Notes: a model not told the origin generated them from the sequence alone. A DNA stretch of 64,000 bases from SLSG01 sp964477035 (GCA_964477035.1 CAYZCW010000002.1:310001-374000), one strand, 5' to 3'; shown: positions 25,297-35,591, counted from the stretch's first letter. Made by a program: numbers and translations.

Positions 25297-26814
25297 TCAG
25301 GCCTGAAGGACCTTCCGTTGCGCCCGGGGGATCATGTCGAGCAGGTCTCCGGCCAGAAGGCCTTCCTGCCCTTTCCCTGCAGCAGCCATATCACCGGCCA
25401 ACCCATGCAGGAACACGCCCATCAGGCAGGCAGGCAGTGGCGCATACCCCTGGGCAATCCAGCCAAGAATCATCCCGGTAAGGGCATCGCCGCTGCCCCC
25501 CGTGGCCATTCCGGGGTTTCCGGTGGAATTAAAGTACACCGGACCTTCCGGGCTGATAATGGCCGTATGGGCCCCTTTAAGGACCACAATAAGCCCGAAA
25601 CGCCGGGCAAAGTCGCAGGCATTCAGCAGGCGCTGGTAATCACTCCCCGCCTTTCCTGCCAACCGGTCAAATTCACCCGGATGGGGGGTTATCACGCACC
25701 CGGAGGGCAGGAAGCCGCACCAGGTCGGGTTGTCGGCCAGGATATTCAGGGCATCGGCATCCAGGACAAGCGGGCCCGCTGATTGCTGAATGAGCAGCTT
25801 CAGGGTCCTGGCCGTTTGTGCATCGGTACCGATTCCAGGACCGATCCCGACGGCATTGTAAGGGTCCAGGGGAGGCAGGGTGGTGAGTTTCTCCCGGTCC
25901 CCATCCTCCAGGCACATGGCCTCTGGCAGCGCGCCCTGCACGACAGCATAACCACAGCCCGGGACCTGAACGGTCAAAAGGCCCGCACCGCTCCTGAGGC
26001 AAGCCTTCGCTGCCAGGATGGCGGCCCCGACCTTCCCATGGCTGCCGGCCATCAGCAAGGCATGTCCGAAATGGCCCTTGTGGGCGAATTTTTTTCTGGG
26101 GCGGTAAAACCCCCTCACGGTTTCTTTATCCAGGAAAAAATACCTGGTGGCTGCTTCCTCCATGCCCACCGGGTGCAGGCCGATGTCCATCAAATGCCAC
26201 TCCCCCACCAGCGGGGCATTCTCGGCCATGAGAAACGCCAGTTTGGGAAGCTGAAAACTCAGGGTAAAATCGGCGTGAACAATACGGGACGGATCGTTTT
26301 CCCGGTTGTCTTCCGAAAACAACCCACTCGGCAGGTCTATGGAAACCACCACAGCCCCGCTGGCATTGATATGCCGGACCACCTCTGCAAGGAATCCCTC
26401 CAGCGGCCGGCTCAGGCCGCTGCCCAGCAAGGCATCCACAATGACATCCCCCGCTTCGGCCGGGGGCAGGGAATCCTTCCCTTCCAGCCAGTCGATATGC
26501 ACATTGCGCACGGGGCGCAGGCGTTTGAGGTTGGCCTGGAAATCGGCCGAACCTTCACCGGAGGCATGGCGCACAAGGTAAGCCCGCACCTTTTTTCCAG
26601 AGCCACCCAACATGCGGGCCAGCGCCAGGCCATCACCCCCATTGTTGCCCATGCCGCAGAACACATGAATGACTTCATGGTTTCTCAACCGGGGACGCAA
26701 CCATTGAAAACAACTCTTTGCGGCCCGTTCCATCAGGTCAAGGGACCTTACCGGTTCGTGTTCCATGGTACGGGCATCGAGTTGGCGCATGGCAGGGGCA
26801 TCCAGGATTTTCAT
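25297..26814 (-). CDS. nnr: bifunctional NAD(P)H-hydrate epimerase/dehydratase
   Basis: A 505-residue repair enzyme that epimerises and dehydrates damaged NAD(P)HX back to NAD(P)H. The N-terminal YjeF epimerase domain has MRQLDARTMEHEPV and FCGMGNNGGDGLALARML. The C-terminal ribokinase-like dehydratase domain has HALLMAGSHGKVGAAILAA, GIGPGIGT, LDADALN, TPHPGEFDRL and GSGDALTGMILG. The start at 26814 (MKILDAPAMRQLD) fits the family; the frame extends upstream but over the promoter. It is divergent from the WbqC-like gene. Confidence 0.95.
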   Translation of the reverse strand: MKILDAPAMRQLDARTMEHEPVRSLDLMERAAKSCFQWLRPRLRNHEVIHVFCGMGNNGGDGLALARMLGGSGKKVRAYLVRHASGEGSADFQANLKRLRPVRNVHIDWLEGKDSLPPAEAGDVIVDALLGSGLSRPLEGFLAEVVRHINASGAVVVSIDLPSGLFSEDNRENDPSRIVHADFTLSFQLPKLAFLMAENAPLVGEWHLMDIGLHPVGMEEAATRYFFLDKETVRGFYRPRKKFAHKGHFGHALLMAGSHGKVGAAILAAKACLRSGAGLLTVQVPGCGYAVVQGALPEAMCLEDGDREKLTTLPPLDPYNAVGIGPGIGTDAQTARTLKLLIQQSAGPLVLDADALNILADNPTWCGFLPSGCVITPHPGEFDRLAGKAGSDYQRLLNACDFARRFGLIVVLKGAHTAIISPEGPVYFNSTGNPGMATGGSGDALTGMILGWIAQGYAPLPACLMGVFLHGLAGDMAAAGKGQEGLLAGDLLDMIPRAQRKVLQA

Positions 26815-26843
26815 ATCGGAGGGGATTTTCAAACAGTGACCTA

Positions 26844-26851
26844 CAAAAATA
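26844..26851 (-). promoter_or_regulatory. putative -7 element for nnr
   Basis: Minus-strand TATTTTTG matches TAnnTTTG exactly, 29 bases before the nnr ATG. No clear -33 TTTG is found at standard spacing. Confidence 0.45.
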
Positions 26852-26922
26852 CGCCGGCTGCCGGCAAAAAGTGAAAAAAAATCCTGATTTTCGCAGGACA
26901 AACCAAAACGGCCGGCAAAACA

Positions 26923-27612
26923 ATGGGCCCGCTCATGCGATCCGAACGATCCGGAACATCCTCAGGTATTTTCCCAACGGCCTATCTTCCAGGCACAGAC
27001 TACCTGGCTTGCCTCCATTTGATGAACAAGGTGCAGATAGAGGTTCACGAAAGCTTTCCAAGGCAGACATGGCGCAACCGTTGCCGCATACTTACAGCCA
27101 ACGGACCCTTCGACCTGGTCATTCCCGTCAGCCGGCCCCGGGGCAACCACACCCCCACGGCGGAGGTGTTGACCAGCATGCATGCTCCCTGGCAAAAACA
27201 ACACTGGCGAACCCTTTCCTCAGCCTATGCAAAATCTCCCTTCTTCCTCTACTACCAGGACCTGCTGCAACCATTTTATGAGCAGGTCAGGCCCTGGAGG
27301 CTGGTTTCATGGAACGAAGCCCTGATGCGGGCCCTGTTGCCAGAGGCAGGACTCGACATCCACCCCGGGCAAACGGAATATTTTGAGAAAACACCGCAGC
27401 AACATGCCGATTTTCGCAGCCATTTTTCACCCAAGCAATCCAGGGACAAGGCAAGGGCCTGGATCGAATGGCCCCGGTACCAGCAAGTGTTCCCGCATGC
27501 GCAGGGTTTTCAACCCGCAATGAGCATCATAGACCTTTTGTTCAACCTGGGTCCCGATGCGGGAGCCTATGTCCGGGAAGTATCCGCAAGCATCAGGCAG
27601 GCCTGGCCCTGA
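26923..27612 (+). CDS. WbqC-like family protein
   Basis: A 229-residue protein matching the WbqC-like family of Bacteroidota: TAYLPGTDYLACL near the start, VEVHESFPRQTWRNRC-type text here reading IEVHESFPRQTWRNRCRIL, then QKQHWRTLSSAYAKSPFFLYYQD and a C-terminal SIIDLLFNLGPDAGAYV. The family name comes from a gene in an O-antigen cluster, but the reaction is not established. The gene is often near lepB or nadX-type housekeeping genes; here it is divergent from nnr and convergent with pgpH. The ATGs at 26923 and 26935 are both possible starts. Confidence 0.88.
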   Translation: MGPLMRSERSGTSSGIFPTAYLPGTDYLACLHLMNKVQIEVHESFPRQTWRNRCRILTANGPFDLVIPVSRPRGNHTPTAEVLTSMHAPWQKQHWRTLSSAYAKSPFFLYYQDLLQPFYEQVRPWRLVSWNEALMRALLPEAGLDIHPGQTEYFEKTPQQHADFRSHFSPKQSRDKARAWIEWPRYQQVFPHAQGFQPAMSIIDLLFNLGPDAGAYVREVSASIRQAWP

Positions 27613-27639
27613 CGGAACGGGGCAAAAGAAGGACAGGCA

Positions 27640-29718
27640 TCAGGATAAAGCCGGGTAGGCAATGCGTACATGATAAATGGTCTGCAGCCGCCTCTTGAAA
27701 ATGTGTTTGACCGTGGAAATGTCGCGGAAGGTGATGTTGGCATTTTCAAACTGGTTCTCCCGGATCTGGGTGTCGATGATATTGTCCACCAGCTCGCTGA
27801 TCTGTTGCTCATTGGGCTTGCCAAGGCTTCGTGAGGCTGCCTCCACCGAGTCGGCCATCATGACCAGGGCGGTTTCCTTGCTGAAGGGGCGCGGACCCGG
27901 ATAGGTAAACAGTTTGGCATCCACTTCCTCACGGGGGTTCTCGTTGACCCAGCGGGTATAAAAATACCTGGCCGTGGTCGTCCCATGGTGGGTGCGGATG
28001 AAATCGATGAGGTATTCCGGCAGGTTCTTCTTCCTGGCCATTTCTATGCCCCTGATCACATGGTTTATGATGATGGAAGCACTTTCTTCGAACGAGAGGT
28101 CCTCATGGGGATTGTAGCCGGAGGTCTGGTTCTCGGTGAAGAAGAATGGTTCCTCCATCTTGCCAATATCATGGTAGAGGGCGCCGGTTCGGGTAAGCAG
28201 GCTGTTGCCCCCGATGGCGAAGATGGCCTCCTCGGCAAGGTTTGCTACCTGGAGGGAATGCTGGAAGGTTCCCGGGGCCAGCATGGCAAGCTGCCGCAAC
28301 AGGTCGTTGTTGGTGTCTGCCAGTTCCAGCAGGGAGAAATCGGTTGGCAATCTGAAAATGCGTTCAAACATGAAAATTAGCGGGTAAGCAAACAACGTCA
28401 GCAGGGCGGCTCCCAGGAAATAGGCAAAATCGACTAGCTGCAAATTCTGAAAGGTTCCGGTATGCGCCAGGCTCAGCCCCAGGAACACGGCCGAATAGGT
28501 CAGGAAGATCAGAATGACCGTTGAGAACAGCTGAGACCTGCGCCTGAGGCTTGCCATGCTCAGGATGGCCACGATGCCCCCGATGAACTGCAAAAACACA
28601 AACTCGAAACTGCGGGGAATCAGAAAGCCGATCAGGATGATCGTGGTGATGTGCACATAGAGGGCCAGCCGGTTGTCGAAAAATGCCCTGATCACTATGG
28701 GCACGATGCACACCGGGATCAGGTAGAGAAAATCCAGGTTGTACCGGATCACCCAACTGGTCATGAAGATCATCAGAAGGATGTTGAGCAGGATCAGCAG
28801 CATTTTGCGGTTGTCTGCAAACACATCCCTGCGGAAAACCAGCATAAACAGCCCCAGCACCACCATGGATATGGTTACAAGAAGGAACTGTCCAAGATTC
28901 AACAGGTTACGTACCGCTGTGCTCCCGATCAGCTTCTGGTACTCGGCCTTGAACGATTCCAGTATCCGGTATTTTTCCTGGCTGATCAGCTCGCCTTTGG
29001 AAATGATCTTCTCCCCCTGCTGCACCATCCCCCGACTCAGGGGAATGCCTTCCAGAATGGTCTCCAGGGAACGGGCGGAGAGCTCCTGATCCAGGAACAC
29101 ATTATAAACCAAGGCGTTCTCCAGCAAAGGCCTGAGCAGGGAAACATCGACCCCCCTGAGGGTGTCCAGGGCTTGGTTTACCAACAGATAGGCCTCTGCA
29201 ATGCTGTAGAAATCACCCAAGCGTTTTTCCGTGGCAACCCTGCCGTCGGCCAGTCTGATAAGCGTTTCCGGCGGCATGCCTGCATGGGGTTCTTCCAGGA
29301 ACAGGATGCCCCGGCTGAAAAGGGAATCAAGAATGACCAGCCCGGCTTCACGCGTTCTTTCCTTTGCCGCAGTCAGGGAAGCGCCTGTTTCAGGCCTGTC
29401 CTCCCATTCCTGTTCAAATTCCGTGAAGAAATGGCGGATTCGCTCCTCGGCCAGGGCTTCATCCCGGGCATATACCGGACGGAACTCCATCATGGCCTCT
29501 TCCTTTTCCCGTTCCAGCTCGGCCTGTGATTTAAGCACCGCGAAATTGAAGGGGGCGATCAGGTCATCGTACCCCCAGGGCCGGCCTTGCTGGTATTCGT
29601 ATCCAAAACGGGGTTGCTTCGGAAAGAACTGAACAATCATCAAAATGGCCAGCAAAAAAAGAACCGCCTTCTGCAGGTTCGTCAGATGGCGTTGCAACCA
29701 ATGCAGGACATTTTTCAT
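27640..29718 (-). CDS. 7TM-HD family c-di-AMP phosphodiesterase (PgpH-like)
   Basis: A 692-residue membrane protein. An N-terminal helix (about 15-33) is followed by a 7TMR-HDED extracellular domain with a VRVP-like processing region (about 45-270), seven membrane helices (about 275-470), and a cytoplasmic HD domain with ALYHDIGKMEEPFFF and IIINHVIRGIEMA. The HD residues bind the metal pair. Characterised relatives hydrolyse cyclic di-AMP and respond to osmotic or cell-wall stress. The full domain order is present and length fits. Convergent with the WbqC-like gene, divergent from the NlpC/P60 gene. Confidence 0.93.
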   Translation of the reverse strand: MKNVLHWLQRHLTNLQKAVLFLLAILMIVQFFPKQPRFGYEYQQGRPWGYDDLIAPFNFAVLKSQAELEREKEEAMMEFRPVYARDEALAEERIRHFFTEFEQEWEDRPETGASLTAAKERTREAGLVILDSLFSRGILFLEEPHAGMPPETLIRLADGRVATEKRLGDFYSIAEAYLLVNQALDTLRGVDVSLLRPLLENALVYNVFLDQELSARSLETILEGIPLSRGMVQQGEKIISKGELISQEKYRILESFKAEYQKLIGSTAVRNLLNLGQFLLVTISMVVLGLFMLVFRRDVFADNRKMLLILLNILLMIFMTSWVIRYNLDFLYLIPVCIVPIVIRAFFDNRLALYVHITTIILIGFLIPRSFEFVFLQFIGGIVAILSMASLRRRSQLFSTVILIFLTYSAVFLGLSLAHTGTFQNLQLVDFAYFLGAALLTLFAYPLIFMFERIFRLPTDFSLLELADTNNDLLRQLAMLAPGTFQHSLQVANLAEEAIFAIGGNSLLTRTGALYHDIGKMEEPFFFTENQTSGYNPHEDLSFEESASIIINHVIRGIEMARKKNLPEYLIDFIRTHHGTTTARYFYTRWVNENPREEVDAKLFTYPGPRPFSKETALVMMADSVEAASRSLGKPNEQQISELVDNIIDTQIRENQFENANITFRDISTVKHIFKRRLQTIYHVRIAYPALS

Positions 29719-29843
29719 GATTTGGATTGATTTCTACGAAAATAGCAATAATTAAATTATTTCCGTATCCGGATTGTTCAGGCCCTTGCAGGAATTTTCC
29801 TAATTTTAGGTTCCCAAAACATAACGCCAATTTTTATACAACC

Positions 29844-30638
29844 ATGGAGTTTGGAATCTGCCTGCTGGGGTTTGCCAGCCTGAGGGAACGCCCGGATCAC
29901 AAAAGCGAGATGGTCAGCCAGCTGTTGTTCGGTGAATTGTTTGAGATCCTTGAAACGCGTAATGGCTGGCATCATGTGATGATGCACCTTGACAGCTATC
30001 AGGGTTGGGTGGCTGCCAACCAGGCAACCATCCTTGAGTTCGAAGAGTACCAGGTGCTAAAGGCATGTCCCCCCCTGTTCACAGGGGAACTGATCGGGCT
30101 GATGGAGGACAAGACCCGCCAGGGCAGCTTCGCCGTCAGTGCCGGCTGCCCGGTCTACTTTGCCGAGAGAGACAGCCTCTCCTTTGCCGGCAGGGTATTC
30201 TCATACAAAGGACAGCTGCATCAACCGCCCGCCAGTCCGTCGGCAGATGAAGCAACCAGTCTGGCGATGCTTTTCCTGAACACGCCCTACCTGTGGGGGG
30301 GACGCTCCGTGTTTGGGATGGATTGCTCGGGTTTTGTGCAACAGGTTTACAGAATGACCGGCATCAGGCTGCCACGCGACGCCTCCGTGCAGGCGACCCT
30401 CGGGGAGACCGTTCACCTGATTCATGAAGCCCGCCCGGGCGATCTCCTGTTTTTCGACAACCATGAAGAGGAAATCAATCACGTGGGCATGCTGCTGAAT
30501 GAGGGGTTCATCATCCACTCCCATGGCAAGGTGCGGATAGACATGGTCGACCACAACGGCATTTACAACAGGGAAACCAAACGATACACCCACCGGCTCC
30601 GCCTGCTTAAACGCCTGATCAAACCATCCGACCAGTAA
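29844..30638 (+). CDS. SH3-domain NlpC/P60 cysteine peptidase
   Basis: A 264-residue peptidoglycan-type hydrolase. The first half holds SH3-like segments ([35 protein letters not shown]). The NlpC/P60 domain begins about residue 130 with [19 protein letters not shown]: catalytic Cys161, His213 in INHVGMLL, and a third polar residue at His225 or His227 in IHSHGK. Such enzymes cut gamma-D-Glu-diaminopimelate bonds in cell-wall peptides. No signal peptide is seen, which in Bacteroidota homologues fits cytoplasmic recycling. The start at 29844 (MEFGICLLG) begins the SH3 domain directly. Confidence 0.9.
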   Translation: MEFGICLLGFASLRERPDHKSEMVSQLLFGELFEILETRNGWHHVMMHLDSYQGWVAANQATILEFEEYQVLKACPPLFTGELIGLMEDKTRQGSFAVSAGCPVYFAERDSLSFAGRVFSYKGQLHQPPASPSADEATSLAMLFLNTPYLWGGRSVFGMDCSGFVQQVYRMTGIRLPRDASVQATLGETVHLIHEARPGDLLFFDNHEEEINHVGMLLNEGFIIHSHGKVRIDMVDHNGIYNRETKRYTHRLRLLKRLIKPSDQ

Positions 30639-30665
30639 ATGGCTGTTTATAACGACTTTTTTTTG

Positions 30666-30673
30666 TATCTTCG
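30666..30673 (+). promoter_or_regulatory. putative -7 element for thrS-infC-rpmI-rplT
   Basis: TATCTTCG is one mismatch from TAnnTTTG and lies 23 bases before the thrS ATG, after a T-rich stretch. No T-box-like leader precedes thrS. Confidence 0.4.
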
Positions 30674-30696
30674 CAGGCTTAAAAAGGTTACAGTCC

Positions 30697-32646
30697 ATGA
30701 TTAAGATCACACTGCCCGATCAAAGCGTTCGTGAATACCCCAGCGGGGTAACCGGCCTGGAAATTGCAAAAAGCATTTCCGAGGGACTGGCACGCAATGT
30801 GCTTTCCATTTCCGTCAACGGGGAAGTCCGGGACCTGCACCGGCCCATCACCAGCGATGCGGGCATCCGGCTGCATACCTGGAATGACAAGGAGGGCAAG
30901 GCCACCATGTGGCACTCTTCAGCCCATGTAATGGCCAGCGCCATTGAGGCACTTTATCCGGGCACCAAATTCGGCATCGGCCCGGACATTGAGAATGGGT
31001 TTTATTACGACATCGATTTGGGTGACCGGATCATTTCGAGCAACGATTTTGAAAAGATCGAAAAGAAAATGCTCGAAATTGCCCGGCAGAAACAAGCTTT
31101 TGTGCGCAAGGAAGTCCCCAAGGAAGAAGCCCTGGACTTTTACAACCAGAAGGGCGATGAGTACAAGGTGGACCTGATCAGTGACCTGGAGGACGGCACC
31201 ATCAGCTTCTACGAGACCGGGCATTTTACCGACCTGTGCAGGGGCCCCCACCTTCCTGACACCGGACCCATAAAGGCCGTCAAGTTGCTCGCCATCGCGG
31301 GGGCCTATTGGCGGGGGGATGAAAGCCGCAAGCAGCTCACCCGCATCTACGGCATCACCTTTCCTAAGCAGAAGGAACTGGATGAGTACCTGGTTATGCT
31401 GGAAGAAGCCAAAAAGCGCGACCACCGGAAGATCGGAAGGGAGCTTGAATTGTTCGCGTTTTCAGCCAGGGTCGGGCAAGGATTGCCGTTATGGCTGCCC
31501 AAGGGCGCCGAGCTCAGGGAGAACCTGGAGAAGTTTCTCAAGCGGGTGCAGCGTAAATCCGGATACCTGCCGGTGATCACGCCCCACATTGGCAACAAGA
31601 ACCTGTACATCACCAGCGGCCATTATGAAAAATACGGACAGGACTCCTTCCGCCCCATAACCACCCCGGCAGAGGGTGAGGAGTTCTTCCTCAAACCCAT
31701 GAACTGCCCCCACCACTGCGAGATATTCAGGACAAAGCAATACTCCTATAAGGATTTGCCCGTAAGGTTTGCAGAATTCGGCACCGTATACCGTTATGAG
31801 CAAAGCGGGGAACTGCACGGACTGACCCGGGTCAGGGGATTCACCCAGGACGATGCCCACATTTTTTGCCGCACGGACCAGGTCAAGGAAGAATTCACCA
31901 AGGTCATAGACATCGTGCTTTATATATTCAATGCCCTTGAATTTAAGGATTACAGCGTGCAGATTTCCTTGAGGGATCCAGGGAATATGGAAAAGTACAT
32001 CGGCACCGAAGAAAACTGGGACAGGGCCGAGCAAGCCATCATCGAGGCCACGAACGAAAAAGGACTTGACGCAGAAGTTGTCACAGGAGAAGCTGCCTTT
32101 TACGGGCCCAAGCTGGACTTCATGGTGAAGGACGCCCTCGGACGGAAATGGCAATTGGGCACCATACAGGTCGACTACAACCTGCCGGAACGTTTTGAGC
32201 TGGAATACATCGGGGCCGACAACCTAAAGCACCGGCCCGTCATGATTCACAGGGCCCCCTTTGGCTCCATGGAGCGGTTTGTGGCGGTTCTCATAGAGCA
32301 CTGTGCCGGAAAGTTCCCCTTATGGCTGGCTCCCGATCAGGCTATCCTGTTGCCAATCAGCGATAAATATCTGGATTATGCAAAAAAAGTATTAACTTTG
32401 CTAAATAATTCCGAAATTCGCACGCTGGTTGACGAACGGAGCGAAAAGACCGGAAAGAAGATCCGCGATGCAGAGGTCAAAAAAATCCCCTACATGTTGA
32501 TTGTCGGGGAAAAAGAGGAAAAGGAAGGCACAGTTTCTGTCCGAAGGCAAGGCGAAGGCGACCTTGGCACCTTTTCTGTGGGAGATTTTATTTCCATGAT
32601 TCGCAAGGAAATTAACGACCTGGTTGAATACCAGGTCGGTGAATAA
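30697..32646 (+). CDS. thrS: threonyl-tRNA synthetase
   Basis: A 649-residue class II synthetase of full length. Domains in order: TGS (1-61), editing domain with [16 protein letters not shown] (zinc-like His pair) and RGPHLPDTG, catalytic core with motif 2 [20 protein letters not shown] and motif 3 [11 protein letters not shown], and the anticodon-binding domain ending near LVEYQVGE. It charges tRNA-Thr and edits mischarged Ser-tRNA. It leads thrS-infC-rpmI-rplT, the same gene order as in many bacteria. Confidence 0.98.
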   Translation: MIKITLPDQSVREYPSGVTGLEIAKSISEGLARNVLSISVNGEVRDLHRPITSDAGIRLHTWNDKEGKATMWHSSAHVMASAIEALYPGTKFGIGPDIENGFYYDIDLGDRIISSNDFEKIEKKMLEIARQKQAFVRKEVPKEEALDFYNQKGDEYKVDLISDLEDGTISFYETGHFTDLCRGPHLPDTGPIKAVKLLAIAGAYWRGDESRKQLTRIYGITFPKQKELDEYLVMLEEAKKRDHRKIGRELELFAFSARVGQGLPLWLPKGAELRENLEKFLKRVQRKSGYLPVITPHIGNKNLYITSGHYEKYGQDSFRPITTPAEGEEFFLKPMNCPHHCEIFRTKQYSYKDLPVRFAEFGTVYRYEQSGELHGLTRVRGFTQDDAHIFCRTDQVKEEFTKVIDIVLYIFNALEFKDYSVQISLRDPGNMEKYIGTEENWDRAEQAIIEATNEKGLDAEVVTGEAAFYGPKLDFMVKDALGRKWQLGTIQVDYNLPERFELEYIGADNLKHRPVMIHRAPFGSMERFVAVLIEHCAGKFPLWLAPDQAILLPISDKYLDYAKKVLTLLNNSEIRTLVDERSEKTGKKIRDAEVKKIPYMLIVGEKEEKEGTVSVRRQGEGDLGTFSVGDFISMIRKEINDLVEYQVGE

Positions 32647-32668
32647 TAGAATTTATTAACCAAAGTAA

Positions 32669-32673
32669 GGAGG
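32669..32673 (+). promoter_or_regulatory. strong Shine-Dalgarno for infC
   Basis: GGAGG lies 8 bases before the ATA at 32682. Strong Shine-Dalgarno sites are unusual in Bacteroidota, so this one helps fix the infC start. Confidence 0.75.
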
Positions 32674-32681
32674 AACGAAGC

Positions 32682-33251
32682 ATAGCAGCACCATTTAGCC
32701 CCAGACCACACAGGAGGAGGTTCATCAAAAAAGAGGATCCCCACCTGATCAACGAAAGAATCAAGGCACCCGTTGTCAGGGTGGTTGGAGAGAATGTCGA
32801 GCCAGGCATCGTCCCGATCAAGGATGCCCTGGGTCTTGCCAGGGAAAGCGGACTGGACCTGGTGGAAATTGCCCCGACGGCCAATCCGCCGGTTTGCAAG
32901 ATCATGGACTATAAAAAGTTTCTTTATGAACAGAAGAAGAAACAAAAAGAGATCAAGGCAAACGCGGCCAGGATTGTGGTCAAGGAGATCCGGCTGGGCC
33001 CCAATACAGACGATCACGACTTCAACTTCAAACTCAAGCATGCCCTGAAATTCCTGGAGGACGGCGCGAAATTGAAGGTGTACGTCTTTTTCAAGGGGCG
33101 GTCGATCATATATAAGGAAAAAGGGGAGGTGATTCTGCTGAGGTTTGCCCAGGAGATCGAGGAGCTCGGCAAGGTGGAGCAGCTGCCCAAACTGGAGGGC
33201 AAGCGCATGATCATGCTCGTGGCACCCAAAAAAGCACCGAAAAAGAATTGA
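32682..33251 (+). CDS. infC: translation initiation factor IF-3, predicted AUA start
   Basis: IF-3 binds the 30S subunit and checks start-codon pairing. The first in-frame ATG (32781) would cut into the conserved N-domain and lose [20 protein letters not shown], so translation must start upstream. In that frame an ATA at 32682 follows a strong GGAGG by 8 bases and gives a 189-residue protein beginning (M)[12 protein letters not shown], like other Bacteroidota IF-3. Downstream are [36 protein letters not shown] and YVFFKGRS. infC uses rare starts (AUU in E. coli) for autoregulation. An upstream ATT (32655) has no such Shine-Dalgarno. Confidence 0.9.
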   Translation: MAAPFSPRPHRRRFIKKEDPHLINERIKAPVVRVVGENVEPGIVPIKDALGLARESGLDLVEIAPTANPPVCKIMDYKKFLYEQKKKQKEIKANAARIVVKEIRLGPNTDDHDFNFKLKHALKFLEDGAKLKVYVFFKGRSIIYKEKGEVILLRFAQEIEELGKVEQLPKLEGKRMIMLVAPKKAPKKN

Positions 33252-33288
33252 TGTTCATTGTCTTTATAACCAATTAATTGTTTATCTG

Positions 33289-33483
33289 ATGCCCAAAATG
33301 AAGACCAAATCCGGAGCCAAGAAGCGGTTTTCTCTTACCGCCTCCGGAAGGATCAAGCGCAAGCATGCGTACAAAAGTCATATCCTGACCAAGAAAAGCA
33401 AAAAGAGAAAAAGAAACCTGACCCAGACCAGCCTGGTCCACCGGTCAGACGAAAACAACATCAAGGCGATGTTGGCCATTTAA
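33289..33483 (+). CDS. rpmI: 50S ribosomal protein L35
   Basis: A 64-residue basic protein beginning [20 protein letters not shown] and containing [18 protein letters not shown], the standard L35 signature. It lies between infC (37 bases upstream) and rplT, as expected. Full length. Confidence 0.98.
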   Translation: MPKMKTKSGAKKRFSLTASGRIKRKHAYKSHILTKKSKKRKRNLTQTSLVHRSDENNIKAMLAI

Positions 33484-33565
33484 TGGCTTTCGTAATTCAT
33501 TAACCTTTGTTTATGCAAGACAAGTCTTTCCATGGAGAAAGCGCTAAACGAAAAAAACCTGTAAC

Positions 33566-33910
33566 ATGCCAAGATCCGTTAACAAAGTCGCTGCAAGGCG
33601 CAAGCGTAAAAAGCTGTTAAAACTGACCAAAGGATACTTTGGTTCCAGAAAAAATGTCTATACCGTAGCAAAGAACACCTGGGAAAAAGGCCAGACCTAT
33701 GCCTACCGGGACCGTCGCAATAAAAAACGCGAATTCCGCAAGCTCTGGATCCAGCGTATCAATGCCGCCGTCAGGCAATACGGCATGAACTACTCCCAGT
33801 TTATTGGCAAACTGAACGAAAAAGACATTCAGATCAACCGCAAGGTCCTGGCCGACCTCGCGATGAACAATCCCGAAGCCTTTAAGGCAGTGGTTGATTC
33901 TGTCCAATAA
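33566..33910 (+). CDS. rplT: 50S ribosomal protein L20
   Basis: A 114-residue basic protein: [52 protein letters not shown], and a C-terminal zinc-independent domain ending VVDSVQ. L20 binds 23S rRNA early in assembly and in some bacteria represses its own operon; no leader structure of that kind was identified here. It is the last gene of the operon and is followed by a terminator. Confidence 0.98.
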   Translation: MPRSVNKVAARRKRKKLLKLTKGYFGSRKNVYTVAKNTWEKGQTYAYRDRRNKKREFRKLWIQRINAAVRQYGMNYSQFIGKLNEKDIQINRKVLADLAMNNPEAFKAVVDSVQ

Positions 33911-33931
33911 ATTCCTCTGCAATGAACATCA

Positions 33932-33966
33932 AAAGGGGGCCCTGACAGGCCCCCTTTCTGTTTTGC
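33932..33966 (+). terminator. intrinsic terminator after rplT
   Basis: A 10-base-pair stem (AAAGGGGGCC, 33932-33941; GGCCCCCTTT, 33948-33957) with a 6-base loop, then CTGTTTTG. On the minus strand the same hairpin ends in TTTTG, so it may also stop the convergent sdaA transcript. Confidence 0.85.
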
Positions 33967-34004
33967 CCCGGCACCGGGATTGCTTTACTTTTAATCCGCG
34001 GTGC

Positions 34005-35591
34005 CTATTCTTTTTGGCGAAGGCCCTCTTCCAGTTTTTTTGCAGTCGGGGTGATGGATAATCCCCCATAACCTGTGCACCGGATTTCAAAAGGCAGGGA
34101 CCTGCCGGTTCTGTCCATGGCGCTGATTACCTCATCCAGGGGAAGTACCGCGTCCACACCGGCCAGTGCCATGTTGGCAGCGGTCAGTGCGTTCACTGCG
34201 GCCATGATATTCTTTCCAAGGCAGGGCACCTCCACCCGGTTGGCCACAGGGTCGCAGGCGAGACCAAAAATATTCTGAAGTGCCATGGAAGCAGCGTCGA
34301 AGGATTGCTTCAGGGTCCCTCCGGCCAGCTGCACCAAACCGGCAGCAGCCATCCCGGTGGCTGCGCCGCACTCTGCCTGACAGCCTGCAAGCTCCGCGGC
34401 AAAGGTGGATTTCTCTGCAATGAACACCCCCACCAGCCCTGCCACAAGCATCCCTTTCGAAATCCCCACCGGATCCAGGCCCAATTCCTTGCCCGTGGTC
34501 AGAAGGACCCCCGGGAGGGTCGCGCAGGAACCCGCTGTCGGCGCCGCCACGATCAGGCCCAGGGAGCTCTTCACTTCCATCATCGCCATGGTGGCAGCAA
34601 CCACCTTGTTCATCAGTCCCGCCGGAATCAACCTGTCCTGCTCCATGGCAATACCCATCAGATGGGATTGTTGCCCCAGCAACCGGTCTTTATAGGCAGT
34701 CCCCTTCAGACCCGCCTGTATGGATGCCTCCATGACCGAGACGATCTCCTGCATCATCCCGACCACCTCTTGGACATCTTTCCCGCTGCGCTGACTTTCG
34801 TACCATGCTGCAGCTTCCCAGGGTTCCTTCCAGCCGGTGGGCTGAAAAGCCAAAGCCTCTGCAGCATTAAGAAAGGGGACCGATATTTCCTTTCTGGATA
34901 AAACGGGAAGCACAGGCTCCGAAAAATACACCCTTCCAATGGTCAGAAAAGACCCCAGTGACTCCACAAGGGGATGGCAGGGCCCGCTGGAGGACTTCAG
35001 GTTCAGCATCATGTCCTGGCCCTTCACCTGAATTTCAAACACATCCAAGGAGGGTTCGGATTCCAGCCTGCCGGCCAGAGCCCGTCTGTCTTCGCGTCCG
35101 GGATTGGCAGCAAAAACAAATGCCTCATGGTAATCCCCCCTGGAGGAAATAGCATAGCCATCGAATCTTGTAAACTCAATCATACCCCCTCCCGTGGACA
35201 GGGCCGTCAGGTGAAGTCCCTTCCCATCCGGTCCCCACAGTGTCATTTTATACGTATTCGGATGGTCGTTTTCATATTCCGTGACCACAAAATCAAGGTG
35301 CACCCCTTGCTCCTTCGCGATCCTGAGTGCATCTTTCATGCGTTCATCCTTCATGTCAAGTCCCAGAAATCCAGCTGCCAGCCCCAGGGCCGTTCCCTGC
35401 CCATCATAGGTCGTGGCCAGGGATCCCCCGGGGTCAAATTCAAACAGGGCCCTTCTGACCGGTTGACCGAGCATGGAAGCCGCCATCTTTGCGATTCGCA
35501 CCGAAGCGGCCGTATGTGAACTGGATGGGCCCCGCATGACCGGACCAATCACGTCATTAAAGATACTGGGGGGGATTCTGTTCATGACCAT
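34005..35591 (-). CDS. sdaA: L-serine ammonia-lyase, single-chain iron-sulfur type
   Basis: A 528-residue enzyme combining the beta-type N-domain (IGPVMRGPSSSHTAASVRIA) and the alpha-type C-domain. The latter has cysteine-bearing motifs APTAGSCATLPG, AGCQAECGAATG and LACDPVANRVEVPCLGKN that hold the 4Fe-4S cluster. It converts L-serine to pyruvate and ammonia. It is longer than E. coli SdaA (about 454) because of an insertion around residues 150-230, so another beta-hydroxy or diamino acid substrate is possible. It is the last gene of a tight operon with an exported metallopeptidase, an AbgT transporter and an ornithine cyclodeaminase-family gene. The second ATG (35585) is an alternative start. 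Confidence 0.88.
   Translation of the reverse strand: MVMNRIPPSIFNDVIGPVMRGPSSSHTAASVRIAKMAASMLGQPVRRALFEFDPGGSLATTYDGQGTALGLAAGFLGLDMKDERMKDALRIAKEQGVHLDFVVTEYENDHPNTYKMTLWGPDGKGLHLTALSTGGGMIEFTRFDGYAISSRGDYHEAFVFAANPGREDRRALAGRLESEPSLDVFEIQVKGQDMMLNLKSSSGPCHPLVESLGSFLTIGRVYFSEPVLPVLSRKEISVPFLNAAEALAFQPTGWKEPWEAAAWYESQRSGKDVQEVVGMMQEIVSVMEASIQAGLKGTAYKDRLLGQQSHLMGIAMEQDRLIPAGLMNKVVAATMAMMEVKSSLGLIVAAPTAGSCATLPGVLLTTGKELGLDPVGISKGMLVAGLVGVFIAEKSTFAAELAGCQAECGAATGMAAAGLVQLAGGTLKQSFDAASMALQNIFGLACDPVANRVEVPCLGKNIMAAVNALTAANMALAGVDAVLPLDEVISAMDRTGRSLPFEIRCTGYGGLSITPTAKKLEEGLRQKE

Noticed and set aside
30639..30696. T-box or other leader upstream of thrS
   Set aside because: The gap is only 58 bases and shows no specifier or antiterminator structure.
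32781..33251. infC starting at the first ATG
   Set aside because: This start would remove conserved N-terminal IF-3 residues, including [17 protein letters not shown], so the upstream ATA is preferred.
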